Source: an uncultured Draconibacterium sp.
GTDB lineage: Bacteria; Bacteroidota; Bacteroidia; Bacteroidales; Prolixibacteraceae
Reading direction: 5' to 3'
Length of the DNA stretch: 64,000 nucleotides
NCBI RefSeq assembly: GCF_963677155.1
Contig: NZ_OY781884.1
Span: forward strand, 2,806,134-2,870,133
Shown: in pieces, positions 15,605 through 24,099 of the stretch
Layout of the letters: every line of letters begins with the position of its first letter
Position numbering within the stretch: position 1 is the stretch's first letter
Made by a program: the position numbers and the translations under genes
Notes under the pieces: generated by a model
What the model saw: the letters and a program-made list of their open reading frames with translations, nothing else
Databases searched by the model: none
Told to the model about the DNA's origin: nothing

Positions 15605-16400
15605 CATCTTCCGACTTTGTTCAGGATGACGTTTATAAACTGCGACTAAAAACTTCCAAAATCTGAAATCGTTAATCATCATTCTTCAATCGAAATTCCA
15701 TTTCCTCACTTCTTCAATCTCACACCTCTTCGGTTACTCAATCACTAAATTACTTTTTCCCTAATTTCCTTCCATCTTCCAACTTCGTTCAGGATGACGT
15801 TTATAAACTGCGACTGGAAACTTCCAAAATCTGAAATCGTTAATCGACATTCTTCAATCGAAATTCCACTTCCTCATCTTTTTAATCTCATACCTCTTCA
15901 ATTATTCAATCACTAAATTCCTCTTTTCCTGATTTCCTTCCATCTTCCGACTTCGTTCAGGATGACGTTTATAAACTGCGACTGATAACTTCCAAAATCT
16001 GAAATCGTTAATCATCATTCTTCAATCGAAATTCCATTTCTTCACTTCTTCAATCTCACACCTCTTCAATTATTCAATCACTAAATTCCTCTTTCCCTGA
16101 TTTCCTTCCATCTTCCGACTTCGTTCAGGATGCCGTTTATAAACTGCGACTGAAAACTTCCCAAATCTGAAATCGTTAATCGACATTCTTCATTCGAAAT
16201 TCCATTTCCTCACTTTTTCAATCTCACACCTCTTCAATTATTCAATCACTAAATTCCTCTTTCCCTGATTTCCTTTCATCTTCCGACTTCGTTCAGGATG
16301 ACGTTTATAAACTGCTACTGAAAACTTCCAAAATCTGAAATCGTTAATCGTAATTCTTCAATCGAAATTCCATTTCCTCACTTCTTCAATCACCCAAATA
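15605..16400. repeat. Five tandem copies of a 168-bp repeat
   Basis: CATCTTCCGACTTCGTTCAG (with small variants) starts at 15605, 15773, 15941, 16109 and 16277, exactly 168 bp apart each time. Each unit also carries GGATGACGTTTATAAACTGC, ATCTGAAATCGTTAATC and CAATCGAAATTCCATTTC. The last unit is cut short just before the histidine-kinase stop codon. The GTTCAGGATGACG core resembles extragenic palindrome sequences found elsewhere in the window (46251, 17540). No conserved frame runs through. It fills almost the whole 896 bp between the kinase and regulator genes. Confidence 0.9.
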
Positions 16401-16408
16401 CTCATTCA

Positions 16409-17479
16409 CTAACTTCCTTCTTCAATCCTTATCAACGGAACACTTACCCTGAAATAACCTCCGTTCTTTGTTACCAACATTTGCTTTCCGGTAAGGTATT
16501 CATAACGTCCGGCCATATTTTTAAGGCCTGTTTTGCTCGAATCTTCTACATGTATTTTGGGTTGAAGATTATTCTCTACTACTAATTCGTAATTGTCGGA
16601 AATAGCTACCACAATCTTTAACGGATTAGCCTTCGATATTTCGTTGTGTTTAATGGCGTTTTCCACCAACGCTTGTACCGACAGCGGAATTACCTTTCCT
16701 TCTACCTTTTCGTTGGCAATAATATCCACCTGAAGCGCCTCGCCAAAGCGAATTTGCTGCAGATAAATGTATTTGGTCACAAAATCAATCTCTTCTTTTA
16801 ACGAAATAATGTCGAGGTCTTTAAACTGCAACACATCGCGGTAAAATTTCGAGAGTTCGCGTGTAAACTGTTTGGCTTTTTCTGAATCAATATCGATGAG
16901 GCTCCCCAGCACATTCAAACTATTAAAAAGAAAATGCGGATTAATCTGATCCTGCAACACTTTGTATTTCAGGGCCAGCGATTCGCGTTTCACTTCTTCC
17001 GTTTGTTGTACCTCGTTGCGCCAGGCTTTAAAAAACGAAATGGCATAAATAATTGATGCTATAATTATAAAAATAATATACTCCGAAATAACGGTGCCCC
17101 GGTTGTATTGCAGAAATGAGTCCCATTGACTATCCATAACATAAATAAACCAAAACCAGTTGACGGCCCAGATAACAACACTCGAATAAAAAAGATGCAT
17201 CAGCAAAGCACGTACAACACTGGTGCCCGGACGATTTATCCAATCGATGTACCGTTTTTCAAACCATTTGAATAAATATCCGTTGGCGAATAGCGGAAGT
17301 CCGAGACTCATAGAATATCCAGCGTTCCATACAAACTGCATAAAAGGCATTTTTAACGATCCTCCCATTGATACAGTTGTAACCAGCCCAATAAGAATTG
17401 AAACAACAATAGCAACCAGCCAGTTAACGATTACGTGCTTACGCATGTAGCTTATTTTATTTGATCTTTCAGATTTCAA
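16409..17479 (-). CDS. LytS/YehU-type sensor histidine kinase
   Basis: The 356-residue membrane kinase has four membrane segments (about 18-38, 50-70, 92-114, 132-150) and no large periplasmic domain. It then has the PF06580 kinase core: QINPHFLFNSLNVL with His182 as phosphoacceptor, followed by an ATPase domain with ALVENAIKHNE and TGLKNMAGRYEYLTG. It should phosphorylate the LytTR regulator at 14745. A shorter product starting at Met12 (MRKHVIV) is possible. Upstream (17480-17626) there are only two REP-like sequences in inverted order. Confidence 0.93.
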   Translation of the reverse strand: MKSERSNKISYMRKHVIVNWLVAIVVSILIGLVTTVSMGGSLKMPFMQFVWNAGYSMSLGLPLFANGYLFKWFEKRYIDWINRPGTSVVRALLMHLFYSSVVIWAVNWFWFIYVMDSQWDSFLQYNRGTVISEYIIFIIIASIIYAISFFKAWRNEVQQTEEVKRESLALKYKVLQDQINPHFLFNSLNVLGSLIDIDSEKAKQFTRELSKFYRDVLQFKDLDIISLKEEIDFVTKYIYLQQIRFGEALQVDIIANEKVEGKVIPLSVQALVENAIKHNEISKANPLKIVVAISDNYELVVENNLQPKIHVEDSSKTGLKNMAGRYEYLTGKQMLVTKNGGYFRVSVPLIRIEEGS

Positions 17480-17538
17480 AATAGTGGATTTAAGAATGAG
17501 TTAAAGATAATGATAACGTAGAACATTAGAATGATGAG

Positions 17539-17652
17539 ATTCTTTCGCTTCGTTTCTCTTCGCTCAGAATGACAGGTGTATATAGTTATAGAGCGCTGGA
17601 GCAAAGCTTAAAATAGCCCATATTTGTCATTCCGAACGTAGTGAGGAATCTC
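17539..17652. repeat. Pair of REP-like sequences in inverted orientation
   Basis: GAGATTCTTTCGCTTCG...CAGAATGAC (about 17539-17572) and GTCATTCCGAACG followed by TAGTGAGGAATCTC (17625-17652) are reverse-complement relatives of one another, each with palindromic ends. This is the layout of a BIME-type extragenic repeat. The second copy overlaps the 3' end of the gene at 17627. Confidence 0.65.
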
Positions 17653-18289
17653 CTTCATCCTGCTCATCGCACTGACTAAGCAACTGCGCATTATGAACGT
17701 TTCCCCATGTTGGTAGTAAAGGATCTGTTACTTTGTTACTCTCAAACATCTTGGCAGCTTTTTGTAAATAAGGTTTGGCTTTTTCGGCACCGCCACCAAA
17801 AAACTTAGGCGTATGAAAGGTATTGCTTCCGCGCAGGTAATATACACGTGGATTTTGCGGATTTAAACGTTCCGCCTGTTTAATTGCTTCCGATGCTTTC
17901 ATCGAATATTGGGCGCCTTTGCTCATGTCAGTAATCCTTAATTGGTAGATTAGAGCCTGCAAAACATATAGCTCCGATTCATCGTTGTTTGTTTTCATTA
18001 GCTTATCCACTAAGGCCTGCGCTTTATCCAATTGGATCTGTTTGCTGTCGTTATCCATTTCATCAAAAAAGGTAGAGCGGATAAAACAATACGCTGCGTA
18101 ATAGTTGGGCAGCCATTTGTCTTGCTCGGCATTGCCAATACGCTCAAACTGATTGGCTAAAGCCTGCAATTCGGCAGAAGTGTGTAACTGGTACAATTTG
18201 TCGATGTTTGTTTTCATGGTTTCTTCGTACTTCGAAGAAAAAACAGCGGTTGAAATCGCTACTAGTAAGATGGTAATAATTGTTTTCAT
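17627..18289 (-). CDS. Secreted TPR-like protein with repeat-derived tail
   Basis: The 220-residue protein has a signal peptide (MKTIITILLVAISTAVFSS). The mature part is helical with TPR-like pairs, for example YYAAYCFIRSTFF, ELYVLQALIYQLRI and EAIKQAERLNPQNPRVYYLRG. It probably acts as a periplasmic protein-interaction scaffold; nothing specific is known. The last ten residues, DEGDSSLRSE, and the stop codon are encoded by a REP-like element, so the natural C-terminus was probably nearer SQCDEQ. It lies upstream of and on the same strand as the LytS-type kinase gene. Confidence 0.8.
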   Translation of the reverse strand: MKTIITILLVAISTAVFSSKYEETMKTNIDKLYQLHTSAELQALANQFERIGNAEQDKWLPNYYAAYCFIRSTFFDEMDNDSKQIQLDKAQALVDKLMKTNNDESELYVLQALIYQLRITDMSKGAQYSMKASEAIKQAERLNPQNPRVYYLRGSNTFHTPKFFGGGAEKAKPYLQKAAKMFESNKVTDPLLPTWGNVHNAQLLSQCDEQDEGDSSLRSE

Positions 18290-18630
18290 GACTTTGAGTT
18301 TTACTATTTGTTACTGTTTGATTTATTTATTGATCCAAATTTCCGCTGAAAAAAGCGCTTTTGAAATTCTTCCTTACCGAACTGTTGATTTTGCGAGATG
18401 AATTGTAGATTTCTTTTATTGTCATTTCGAATGCCGGGGTACGAGGTGTGAGAAATCTGTTTCAATTCTGAGATTTAACTCCCCTTAATAATTAATTTTC
18501 GTGTTCTTTATGATAGCGTGGAATTTGAGACTCGATTAAAGTTATCGCTTTTGCTGATTAATACAATTAACCACCCCACCGCTGTAAACGCGGTACCCCT
18601 CCCGACGAAAAGTCGGGACAGGCTCTCCTG

Positions 18631-19327
18631 GAGGGGAAGTTTTCGTGCTGCACACTTGCTTGAACTTGTAGATTTTAAATTGGAATAAGAATTTTCTCCT
18701 TCTGAAAGGAGGAGTACATTCCGACTAGTCGGGATGGGAGGTGGTTAATAAAACCCAATCAAAACTCTCTTTAAAAATTCAGGAAAAGACCAATAAACAC
18801 AAAACGTTTCAAGTCGCGTTTTACCGGAATAAGCGAGTAGTTGCCCTGAGCATCAGTAATATTTGTTGGGCGATAGCTTAGTACATTGTCATTTCCCAAA
18901 ACATTGTTTACCGAGCAGTATAACACCGAATACTGATTGCCAATGTAAAACACATGACTCATGTTCAAATACTTTGTCTCCTGGTAGGAGGGGAAGTTTT
19001 CGTGCTGCACACTTGCTTGAACTTGTAGATTTTAAATTGAAATACGAAATTTCTCCTCCTTTCAGGAGGAGTACATCCCGACTAGTCGGGATGGGAGGTG
19101 GTTAATAAAACCCAATCAAAACTCTCTTTAAAAATTCAGAAACAATCCGATAAACACAAAACGTTTCAAGTCGCGTTTTACCGGAATAAGCGAGTAGTTG
19201 CCCTGAGCATCGGTAATGTTTGTTGGGCGATAGCTTAGTACATTGTCATTTCCCAAAACATTGTTTACCGAGCAGTACAACACCGAATACTGATTGCCTA
19301 TGTAAAACACATGACTCATGTTCAAAC
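18631..19327. repeat. Tandem duplication (357-bp step) of the TonB receptor 3' end
   Basis: Sequence starting GAGGGGAAGTTTTCGTGCTG at 18631 restarts at 18988, and the two units stay aligned through the last ~200 bp of coding sequence of the TonB receptor up to ATGTTCAAA (about 18970 and 19327). Each unit also contains a palindrome near ACTAGTCGGGAT and an AGGAGGAG hairpin. In the outer unit the coding part is a dead fragment. The remaining 480 bp gap sequence (18290-18630) holds REP-like blocks, including GTCATTTCGAATGCC at 18420 and CCCGACGAAAAGTCGGG at 18601, and no gene. Confidence 0.9.
18771..18970 (-). pseudogene. Duplicated C-terminal fragment of the TonB receptor
   Basis: The minus strand encodes MSHVFYIGNQYSVLYCSVNN and on to VFIGLFLNF plus stop, matching the last ~63 residues of the receptor at 19128 almost exactly. 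It lacks a signal peptide, plug and most of the barrel and cannot be a working gene. It arose by the 357-bp tandem duplication. Confidence 0.9.
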
Positions 19328-21260
19328 TCAGATCGGAATACATTTTTGTGCGTTCGCCGTTAAACTTTTGTGAATTTGGATCATTGAATGGACGTCCGCT
19401 GGCAGCGGTAAATGAAGCGCCAAACTGGGTGTTTATTTTATTCACCCAATATTTTCCAACTATCGAAAAATTATGGTCAGAGATGAAGTAAGGCGTTGCT
19501 TTTTCAGGGTAGTTCTGGTATTTTCGTTTAGTGTCGATATAGGAATAGGTAATCCAGTAGTCGAATCCCTTAATACTTTTCTGATCGCGCCAAAAGATAT
19601 CAAAACCTGTGGCATAACCGCTTCCATCGTTCTTTAGGTTTTCTGGTAATCCGTTTTCACCTGCCGAATAAGTGATAAGATCGCTGTATTTTTTGTAATA
19701 CGCTTCCGCACGAAACAAACGCTCGGAGTTATCGCCAAACTGGTAGCTAAGAATATAGTGCATGGCTTGTTCAAAATCCAGATCGGTGTTTATTTTCAGG
19801 TAGTCGGCTTGCGGTGTTTGATAATACAATCCCCAGGCTCCCGACAATTGTGCTTTTTCTCCGGTTTTTAAAGCCAAAGCAAAGCGTGGTGCTACGCTCA
19901 GTTGGTTAATTCCCGACGAATATTCGGTACGCAATCCCGGACGGATACCAAAGTTTTTTGTGAATTTGATCTCCGGTTCCACAAAAGCGCCAATTAAGTG
20001 GTCGTTAAACGAACTGATGTAAGCATTACCTTCATCCTCAATATAATCTTGTGTGTATTTATTGTAAGTTTCGTTTGCTCCCCATGTTAGTTTCACTCCC
20101 TCTGAAAGATCATGCACAAGGGCAACGCGCGATTCGATATTGAGTTCTTTGGTATTCACATCGTCGGCACCTAATCCAATCCGCTTATCCTGATACGTGG
20201 AAGAAACACCGATACGATAGCACGATTTTTCTGAAAAACAGTCGCGGTACGATAGATTGGAGTAAACGGTTCCGCTTTTACTGCTAATCTTCATGCTATC
20301 TCCGTTATTGTCGGCCGGAACAAGGTAAGTCAGATCGCCATAGTCGGCAGTAATATAGGCTTTCAACATGCCTGATGAGTTTGTTTTATGACGAAAAATT
20401 GCAGCTCCGTTCACCGATTCAACAGGCTTCTCCCAATTAACATTACTTTTAAAAACCTTATCGTATAAACTCATATTGGTATATCCACCTGATACATCCA
20501 GCGAAGTATTTTCCCAACGTTCGGTGCGGTTGGCCTCTGCGCCAATACTCATTAACGAAATGCCGGTGTTATCTTCCTCGGGCAGGTCGGTAGATTTCAG
20601 TACCAAAACCGAAGACAACGCTTGTCCGTATTCAGCAGAGTAACCTCCCGTATTAAATTGCACACCGTTAAATAATGATGGCGCAAATCGTCCGCGGGTT
20701 GCCACATCGGGAGTTTTTGAATGGTAAGGTTTTGATGCAACCAGCCCATCAATGTAGGTAGAAGTCTCGTAGGCATCGCCACCACGCACCAGTAAACGTC
20801 CATCATCGGCAGAGGCTTGTGTGCCGGGCATTGTACGAATTGCAGCCATCACATCGCCGTTGGCACTTGGGGTAGTGTATACATCCAGCGACTTCATTAC
20901 CGATGCCCGCGACTCATCATCGGCAGCAAAACTCCCTGCAGTAATCGTAACTGCATCAATACTGTTTACGCTTTCCTGTAGTTCTATCTGCAAAGCCATG
21001 TTGTTTTGTAAATCAATCGTTTTGCTCCAGGTTTTATAGCCAATAAAAGACGCTATCAGGGTTTGTTCTCCGGTTTCTGTTGTCTCGAAACTAAAATTTC
21101 CTTCACCATCCGAACTGGCTCCGTCGTAAGTGTTTTCAATGTAAATGTTCACTCCCGGAATGGGTTCACCATTTTTGGTTAGTACTTCCCCTGAAATAGT
21201 TACTTGTGCAAAAGAAAGAACTGAAGTGAAAAGAAAGAGAAATGTAATAAATGTTTTCAT
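19128..21260 (-). CDS. TonB-dependent outer-membrane receptor
   Basis: The 710-residue protein has a signal peptide (MKTFITFLFLFTSVLSFAQ), a carboxypeptidase-regulatory-like domain (about 20-105, ISGEVLTKNGEPIPGVNIYI...GEGNFSFETTETGEQTLIASFIGYK), a plug domain (about 120-225, AAIRTMPGTQASADDGRLLVRGG, TGGYSAEYGQALSSVLVLKS) and a barrel ending KRFVFIGLFLNF with the terminal aromatic residue needed for outer-membrane insertion. It is at the short end for the class and has no SusD partner. The substrate is unknown; the neighbouring DUF4382 lipoprotein gene lies upstream on the same strand but behind a terminator. Its 3' end was duplicated downstream. Confidence 0.93.
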   Translation of the reverse strand: MKTFITFLFLFTSVLSFAQVTISGEVLTKNGEPIPGVNIYIENTYDGASSDGEGNFSFETTETGEQTLIASFIGYKTWSKTIDLQNNMALQIELQESVNSIDAVTITAGSFAADDESRASVMKSLDVYTTPSANGDVMAAIRTMPGTQASADDGRLLVRGGDAYETSTYIDGLVASKPYHSKTPDVATRGRFAPSLFNGVQFNTGGYSAEYGQALSSVLVLKSTDLPEEDNTGISLMSIGAEANRTERWENTSLDVSGGYTNMSLYDKVFKSNVNWEKPVESVNGAAIFRHKTNSSGMLKAYITADYGDLTYLVPADNNGDSMKISSKSGTVYSNLSYRDCFSEKSCYRIGVSSTYQDKRIGLGADDVNTKELNIESRVALVHDLSEGVKLTWGANETYNKYTQDYIEDEGNAYISSFNDHLIGAFVEPEIKFTKNFGIRPGLRTEYSSGINQLSVAPRFALALKTGEKAQLSGAWGLYYQTPQADYLKINTDLDFEQAMHYILSYQFGDNSERLFRAEAYYKKYSDLITYSAGENGLPENLKNDGSGYATGFDIFWRDQKSIKGFDYWITYSYIDTKRKYQNYPEKATPYFISDHNFSIVGKYWVNKINTQFGASFTAASGRPFNDPNSQKFNGERTKMYSDLSLNMSHVFYIGNQYSVLYCSVNNVLGNDNVLSYRPTNITDAQGNYSLIPVKRDLKRFVFIGLFLNF

Positions 21261-21369
21261 AGCTTGTTGTTGTTATTTTCTGCTTCAAAATTCCGCCGAA
21301 AACACCAGTCCATGAAATTTGCTTTACCGAACTGTGGAATTATGGGGATGAATTGTACGAACATGAAAA

Positions 21370-21396
21370 AAGGCTGTCCGAATTAACGAACAGCCC
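21370..21396 (-). terminator. Terminator after the DUF4382 gene
   Basis: On the minus strand GGGCTGTTCG and CGGACAGCC form a strong hairpin around TTAATT, followed by TTTTTT. It separates the DUF4382 gene from the TonB receptor gene. Confidence 0.85.
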
Positions 21397-21463
21397 TTAC
21401 TTGAAAACCACTAAGCCTAACCAAACTGATTAATTACAGGTTGGTCTTCACCTTTGCAACCAT

Positions 21464-22324
21464 TTATGGTTCAGGGGTCAGCATAAAGTCAATCTGGGTT
21501 GACTCTCCTTTTAATACATCCACATTCCAAATTGTATCTGTCAGAAAGCTGTCTAAAACAGCAGTCATATAATAAGTTCCCTGGGGTATACCAATAAGTT
21601 GATACTCGCCTGTTTCACTGGTAAAGGCAGTGGTTAGTAAACTGTCTTCTTCAATGTCGTTAACTTCTGTCCAAAGGTTTACAGCTGTATTGGGCAAAAG
21701 TACATTTGAAGTATCGCTTACCGTTCCCACAATTCTTCCGGCACGGTCGAGCAGTACACAGCGAACAACTGGTTTAAAGTTAAATCCGCTAATCATTCCG
21801 TCTTTCCAGTTTCCTTTGGCTACAAACGATTTGCTTACATCGAAGTCAAGCAATACGTCAGAAGTTTCGCCGCTGTTAATGGTTAATGCCGGTTCTATCT
21901 TAATTTTTAAACCACTAGTCGTTCCGCTTGGTATTTTTAGGTCAAATACTGTCTCGTTTGTCAGTATTACTTCGGCATCAACTACATGTAGTCGAATCAT
22001 GTCGTAAGTTCCTGCTTCCAGTTCAACAGATGCCAGTTGTTCCGTAATTCCGTTTGAAAGACTGAGTAAGTCAATTTCAAAAGGTTCTTCCATAATGGAA
22101 ATAAACGAAGCCTCTGTTGAGTCATTTTCCTGTTTTCTAATTTCAACTTTGTCAATTGTTACATTGGTTTGAGACACCAGATCGATAGGGAAGGGAGCAT
22201 CGGTAAGATACACGTTAACTTTTCCTTTTCCCTCTGCAATGGTTGTGGTTTCATTGTCGCTACAAGCCACTATAAATAAAACTCCAAATAAAATCGTTGA
22301 AAATACTAATCCAATCTTCTTCAT
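21464..22324 (-). CDS. DUF4382 domain lipoprotein
   Basis: The 286-residue protein has a lipoprotein signal ending IVACSDNE (Cys21). The DUF4382 domain (about 35-190) begins GKVNVYLTDAPFPIDLVSQT, the family signature, with VTIDKVEIRK and YDMIRLHVVDAEV. A carboxypeptidase-regulatory-like beta-sandwich (about 196-283, GRIVGTVSDTSNVLLPNTAV, GEYQLIGIPQGTYYMTAVL) follows. It is probably attached to the outer membrane and possibly surface-exposed. Function unknown. It is 135 bp downstream of the coiled-coil gene with a possible terminator between. Confidence 0.92.
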   Translation of the reverse strand: MKKIGLVFSTILFGVLFIVACSDNETTTIAEGKGKVNVYLTDAPFPIDLVSQTNVTIDKVEIRKQENDSTEASFISIMEEPFEIDLLSLSNGITEQLASVELEAGTYDMIRLHVVDAEVILTNETVFDLKIPSGTTSGLKIKIEPALTINSGETSDVLLDFDVSKSFVAKGNWKDGMISGFNFKPVVRCVLLDRAGRIVGTVSDTSNVLLPNTAVNLWTEVNDIEEDSLLTTAFTSETGEYQLIGIPQGTYYMTAVLDSFLTDTIWNVDVLKGESTQIDFMLTPEP

Positions 22325-22403
22325 GTCTTTCTTTTTTGTGTTCCTTCTAATAGTTTGTTTCCCTGGTATTTTAGTATGTTGTTGGGGGCATTTATATTAA
22401 AAC

Positions 22404-22447
22404 GAAAGCAGAAGGGGACAACCTCTGTTGCGCGCGCTCCTGCTTTC
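22404..22447 (-). terminator. Probable terminator after the coiled-coil gene
   Basis: GAAAGCAG and CTGCTTTC form an 8-bp outer stem around a GC-rich loop on the minus strand, followed by GTTTTAAT. It begins about 13 bp past the stop codon of the gene at 22460, so that gene is probably monocistronic. Confidence 0.6.
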
Positions 22448-22459
22448 AGCAAACCTATA

Positions 22460-23374
22460 TTATTTGATTTCTATTACCGCGTATTTCGAAATTTTCCAGA
22501 ATTCATCCGGGTTGTCAATGTTCAGGTAAGCAATTACACCGTCTTGTTCAACAAAAGAGTATGAACTATCCGGGTGTTCTGATATAATTTTTGCTTCGTT
22601 CGAAAATAATGGAATACTTTTCGTTTCCTGAATATTCAGCTCAGTGAAATAATCCTGATCCAGGTCGCTTTTCAGCTTAACTTGTTTTCCCAGGCCCAGG
22701 AAACCACCGTCTTTTGTCAAAACATTATGTTCTTCCAGCTCTTTATAAGTTCCATAGGCAACAAAACCTTTGTTTAACTGGTAAATCTTTTCGTTTATCA
22801 GCTGCTGTTGTTGTGTTAAGGTATCTTGTTTTGCCTGAATAACGGTTTGCATCGTGTCAATTGTCTGCGACATATCGGCCAGCATAACATCGCGCTCCTG
22901 AATTTGCTCTTGCAGTGCCAAAATTTGCGTATTCTGTTCTTCAATGTTAGCATTTAGTGCTGCAATTTTCTTTTTGAATGAACCGAGCTCGATACCAGAC
23001 TTTTTTAGTTTGCGTTCCAGTTCTGCAATGTGCTTGCTGCTTTTCTCCAGCATATCATTCATCAGGGTAATGTCTTCAACAATTGCTTGCTTTTTGTCGT
23101 AGTTTCCCTCTTTTTGCGATTCAACCGATAAAACCTGGCGTTTTTCTTTTATGAATTTCAGGTTCTGCTCAATTTCATCGAAAGCACCAACCAATTCATT
23201 CACCATCGAATCGCGTTCCTGCAATTCCTGGTTTATTCCTGCATTCTGAGTTTGTAATTCATTAATTTCGCTTGTTTTTTGTGTGTAGGTTGAAATTCCA
23301 ACCAAAGCAGCAACAACTATTATTGCTACTAAAACAATGCTTATTGCATTTTGTCTTTTTCTATTCATTGTCAT
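22460..23374 (-). CDS. Membrane-anchored coiled-coil protein
   Basis: The 304-residue protein has a basic start (MTMNRKRQNAIS) and one membrane anchor (about 12-28, IVLVAIIVVAALVGIST). A long coiled coil (about 32-205) follows, with heptad-like ELQTQNAGINQELQERDSMV and KIAALNANIEEQNTQILAL. The C-terminal globular domain (about 205-304) includes GFVAYGTYKELEEHNVLTKD and GGFLGLGKQVKLKSDLDQDY. The lack of cysteine in the signal means it is not a lipoprotein; it should hang in the periplasm. I recognise the type from Bacteroidota but no function. Its control region holds a sigma-54 promoter and two spaced palindromes, described separately. Confidence 0.8.
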   Translation of the reverse strand: MTMNRKRQNAISIVLVAIIVVAALVGISTYTQKTSEINELQTQNAGINQELQERDSMVNELVGAFDEIEQNLKFIKEKRQVLSVESQKEGNYDKKQAIVEDITLMNDMLEKSSKHIAELERKLKKSGIELGSFKKKIAALNANIEEQNTQILALQEQIQERDVMLADMSQTIDTMQTVIQAKQDTLTQQQQLINEKIYQLNKGFVAYGTYKELEEHNVLTKDGGFLGLGKQVKLKSDLDQDYFTELNIQETKSIPLFSNEAKIISEHPDSSYSFVEQDGVIAYLNIDNPDEFWKISKYAVIEIK

Positions 23375-23422
23375 AATTATGTCCTCCTTATTAGTTTTTT
23401 TTGAATTATTTGTAAATCAATA

Positions 23423-23438
23423 GCCAATTCTTGTGCCA
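23423..23438 (-). promoter_or_regulatory. Sigma-54 (-24/-12) promoter candidate
   Basis: The minus strand reads TGGCACAAGAATTGGC, against the consensus TGGCACnnnnnTTGCW: the -24 half is perfect, the -12 half has TTGG for TTGC. It lies about 49 bp upstream of the coiled-coil gene start. A sigma-54 activator gene is the next gene upstream (24100). Confidence 0.6.
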
Positions 23439-23502
23439 TTAAAAGGTGAAACTGTAATATGCTGAAGATGAGGGATTCGTCGATAAGAAGGAAATGTGTG
23501 GG

Positions 23503-23538
23503 TTATCAATATGATAGTAATATTATCAAAATGATAAT
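23503..23538. promoter_or_regulatory. Twin palindromic operator, 20-bp spacing
   Basis: TTATCAATATGATAGT (23503-23518) and TTATCAAAATGATAAT (23523-23538) are near-identical copies of the palindrome ATCAAnATGAT, placed 20 bp apart so that they face the same side of the helix. They lie 65-100 bp upstream of the sigma-54 promoter, the usual position of enhancer-type activator sites. The neighbouring NtrC-type regulator is the obvious candidate ligand. Confidence 0.6.
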
Positions 23539-23679
23539 CCATAAATAGAGGTTTCCCGTGAATAGGATTACTGTGTAGTCAAAATTTATAGGAATTAATG
23601 GTAGCGTTTTTTCTTTTTAGAGTGAATTTTCACCTCTATGTAACAGTCTATTTAAATTTTTTTTGTCTTCAAACCAGAT

Positions 23680-24028
23680 GGACTTTTCCTTTTCCTGTCG
23701 ATGAAAGGGAAGGAAGAATCTTTTCATAAAATAACCTTTGTATTTTTTCAATGTAAGCAATTGACCCGACTGACGGATTTCTAACGTGCCTGCACAAAGT
23801 TTGCCCTCAGGTCCGCCTTCGGGAAAGAGCGTTAAGAAAATAAATGGAGAGAACGTCAGAAAATCAAGTCTGTTTGACGCTCGTTAGACCTGAAGAATGA
23901 AGGTCTAAAAGGAGGAGTTTCTTGATTTTAGTGAAAGGAATTTATTTTTAGCTTTTTGTCGTCAGCGGTGGCTTTTTTGAATACTTTTTCAGCTATAGGA
24001 AAAAGTATTTCCTGTCTGGAAAGACAAT
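23680..24028. repeat. Dispersed intergenic repeat, fullest copy
   Basis: The start (TTTTCCTTTTCCTGTCGATG, AGAATCTTTTCATAAAATAA) matches 63912-64000, and the end (TCGTCAGCGGTGG, GAATACTTTTTCAG) matches 2119-2213. The middle has CAGGTCCGCCTTCGGGAAAG and is not seen elsewhere here. The minus strand of the end reads EKVFKKATADDKKLKINSF, a possible remnant of coding sequence, but no start or long frame exists. It fills the gap between the operator region and the sigma-54 activator gene. Confidence 0.6.
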
Positions 24029-24099
24029 TGCAGGATTTATTTCAAGGAGTTGGTGATAGATTTTTTGGGTATCTCCGATAAAAATAGTTTCGTAAACTA

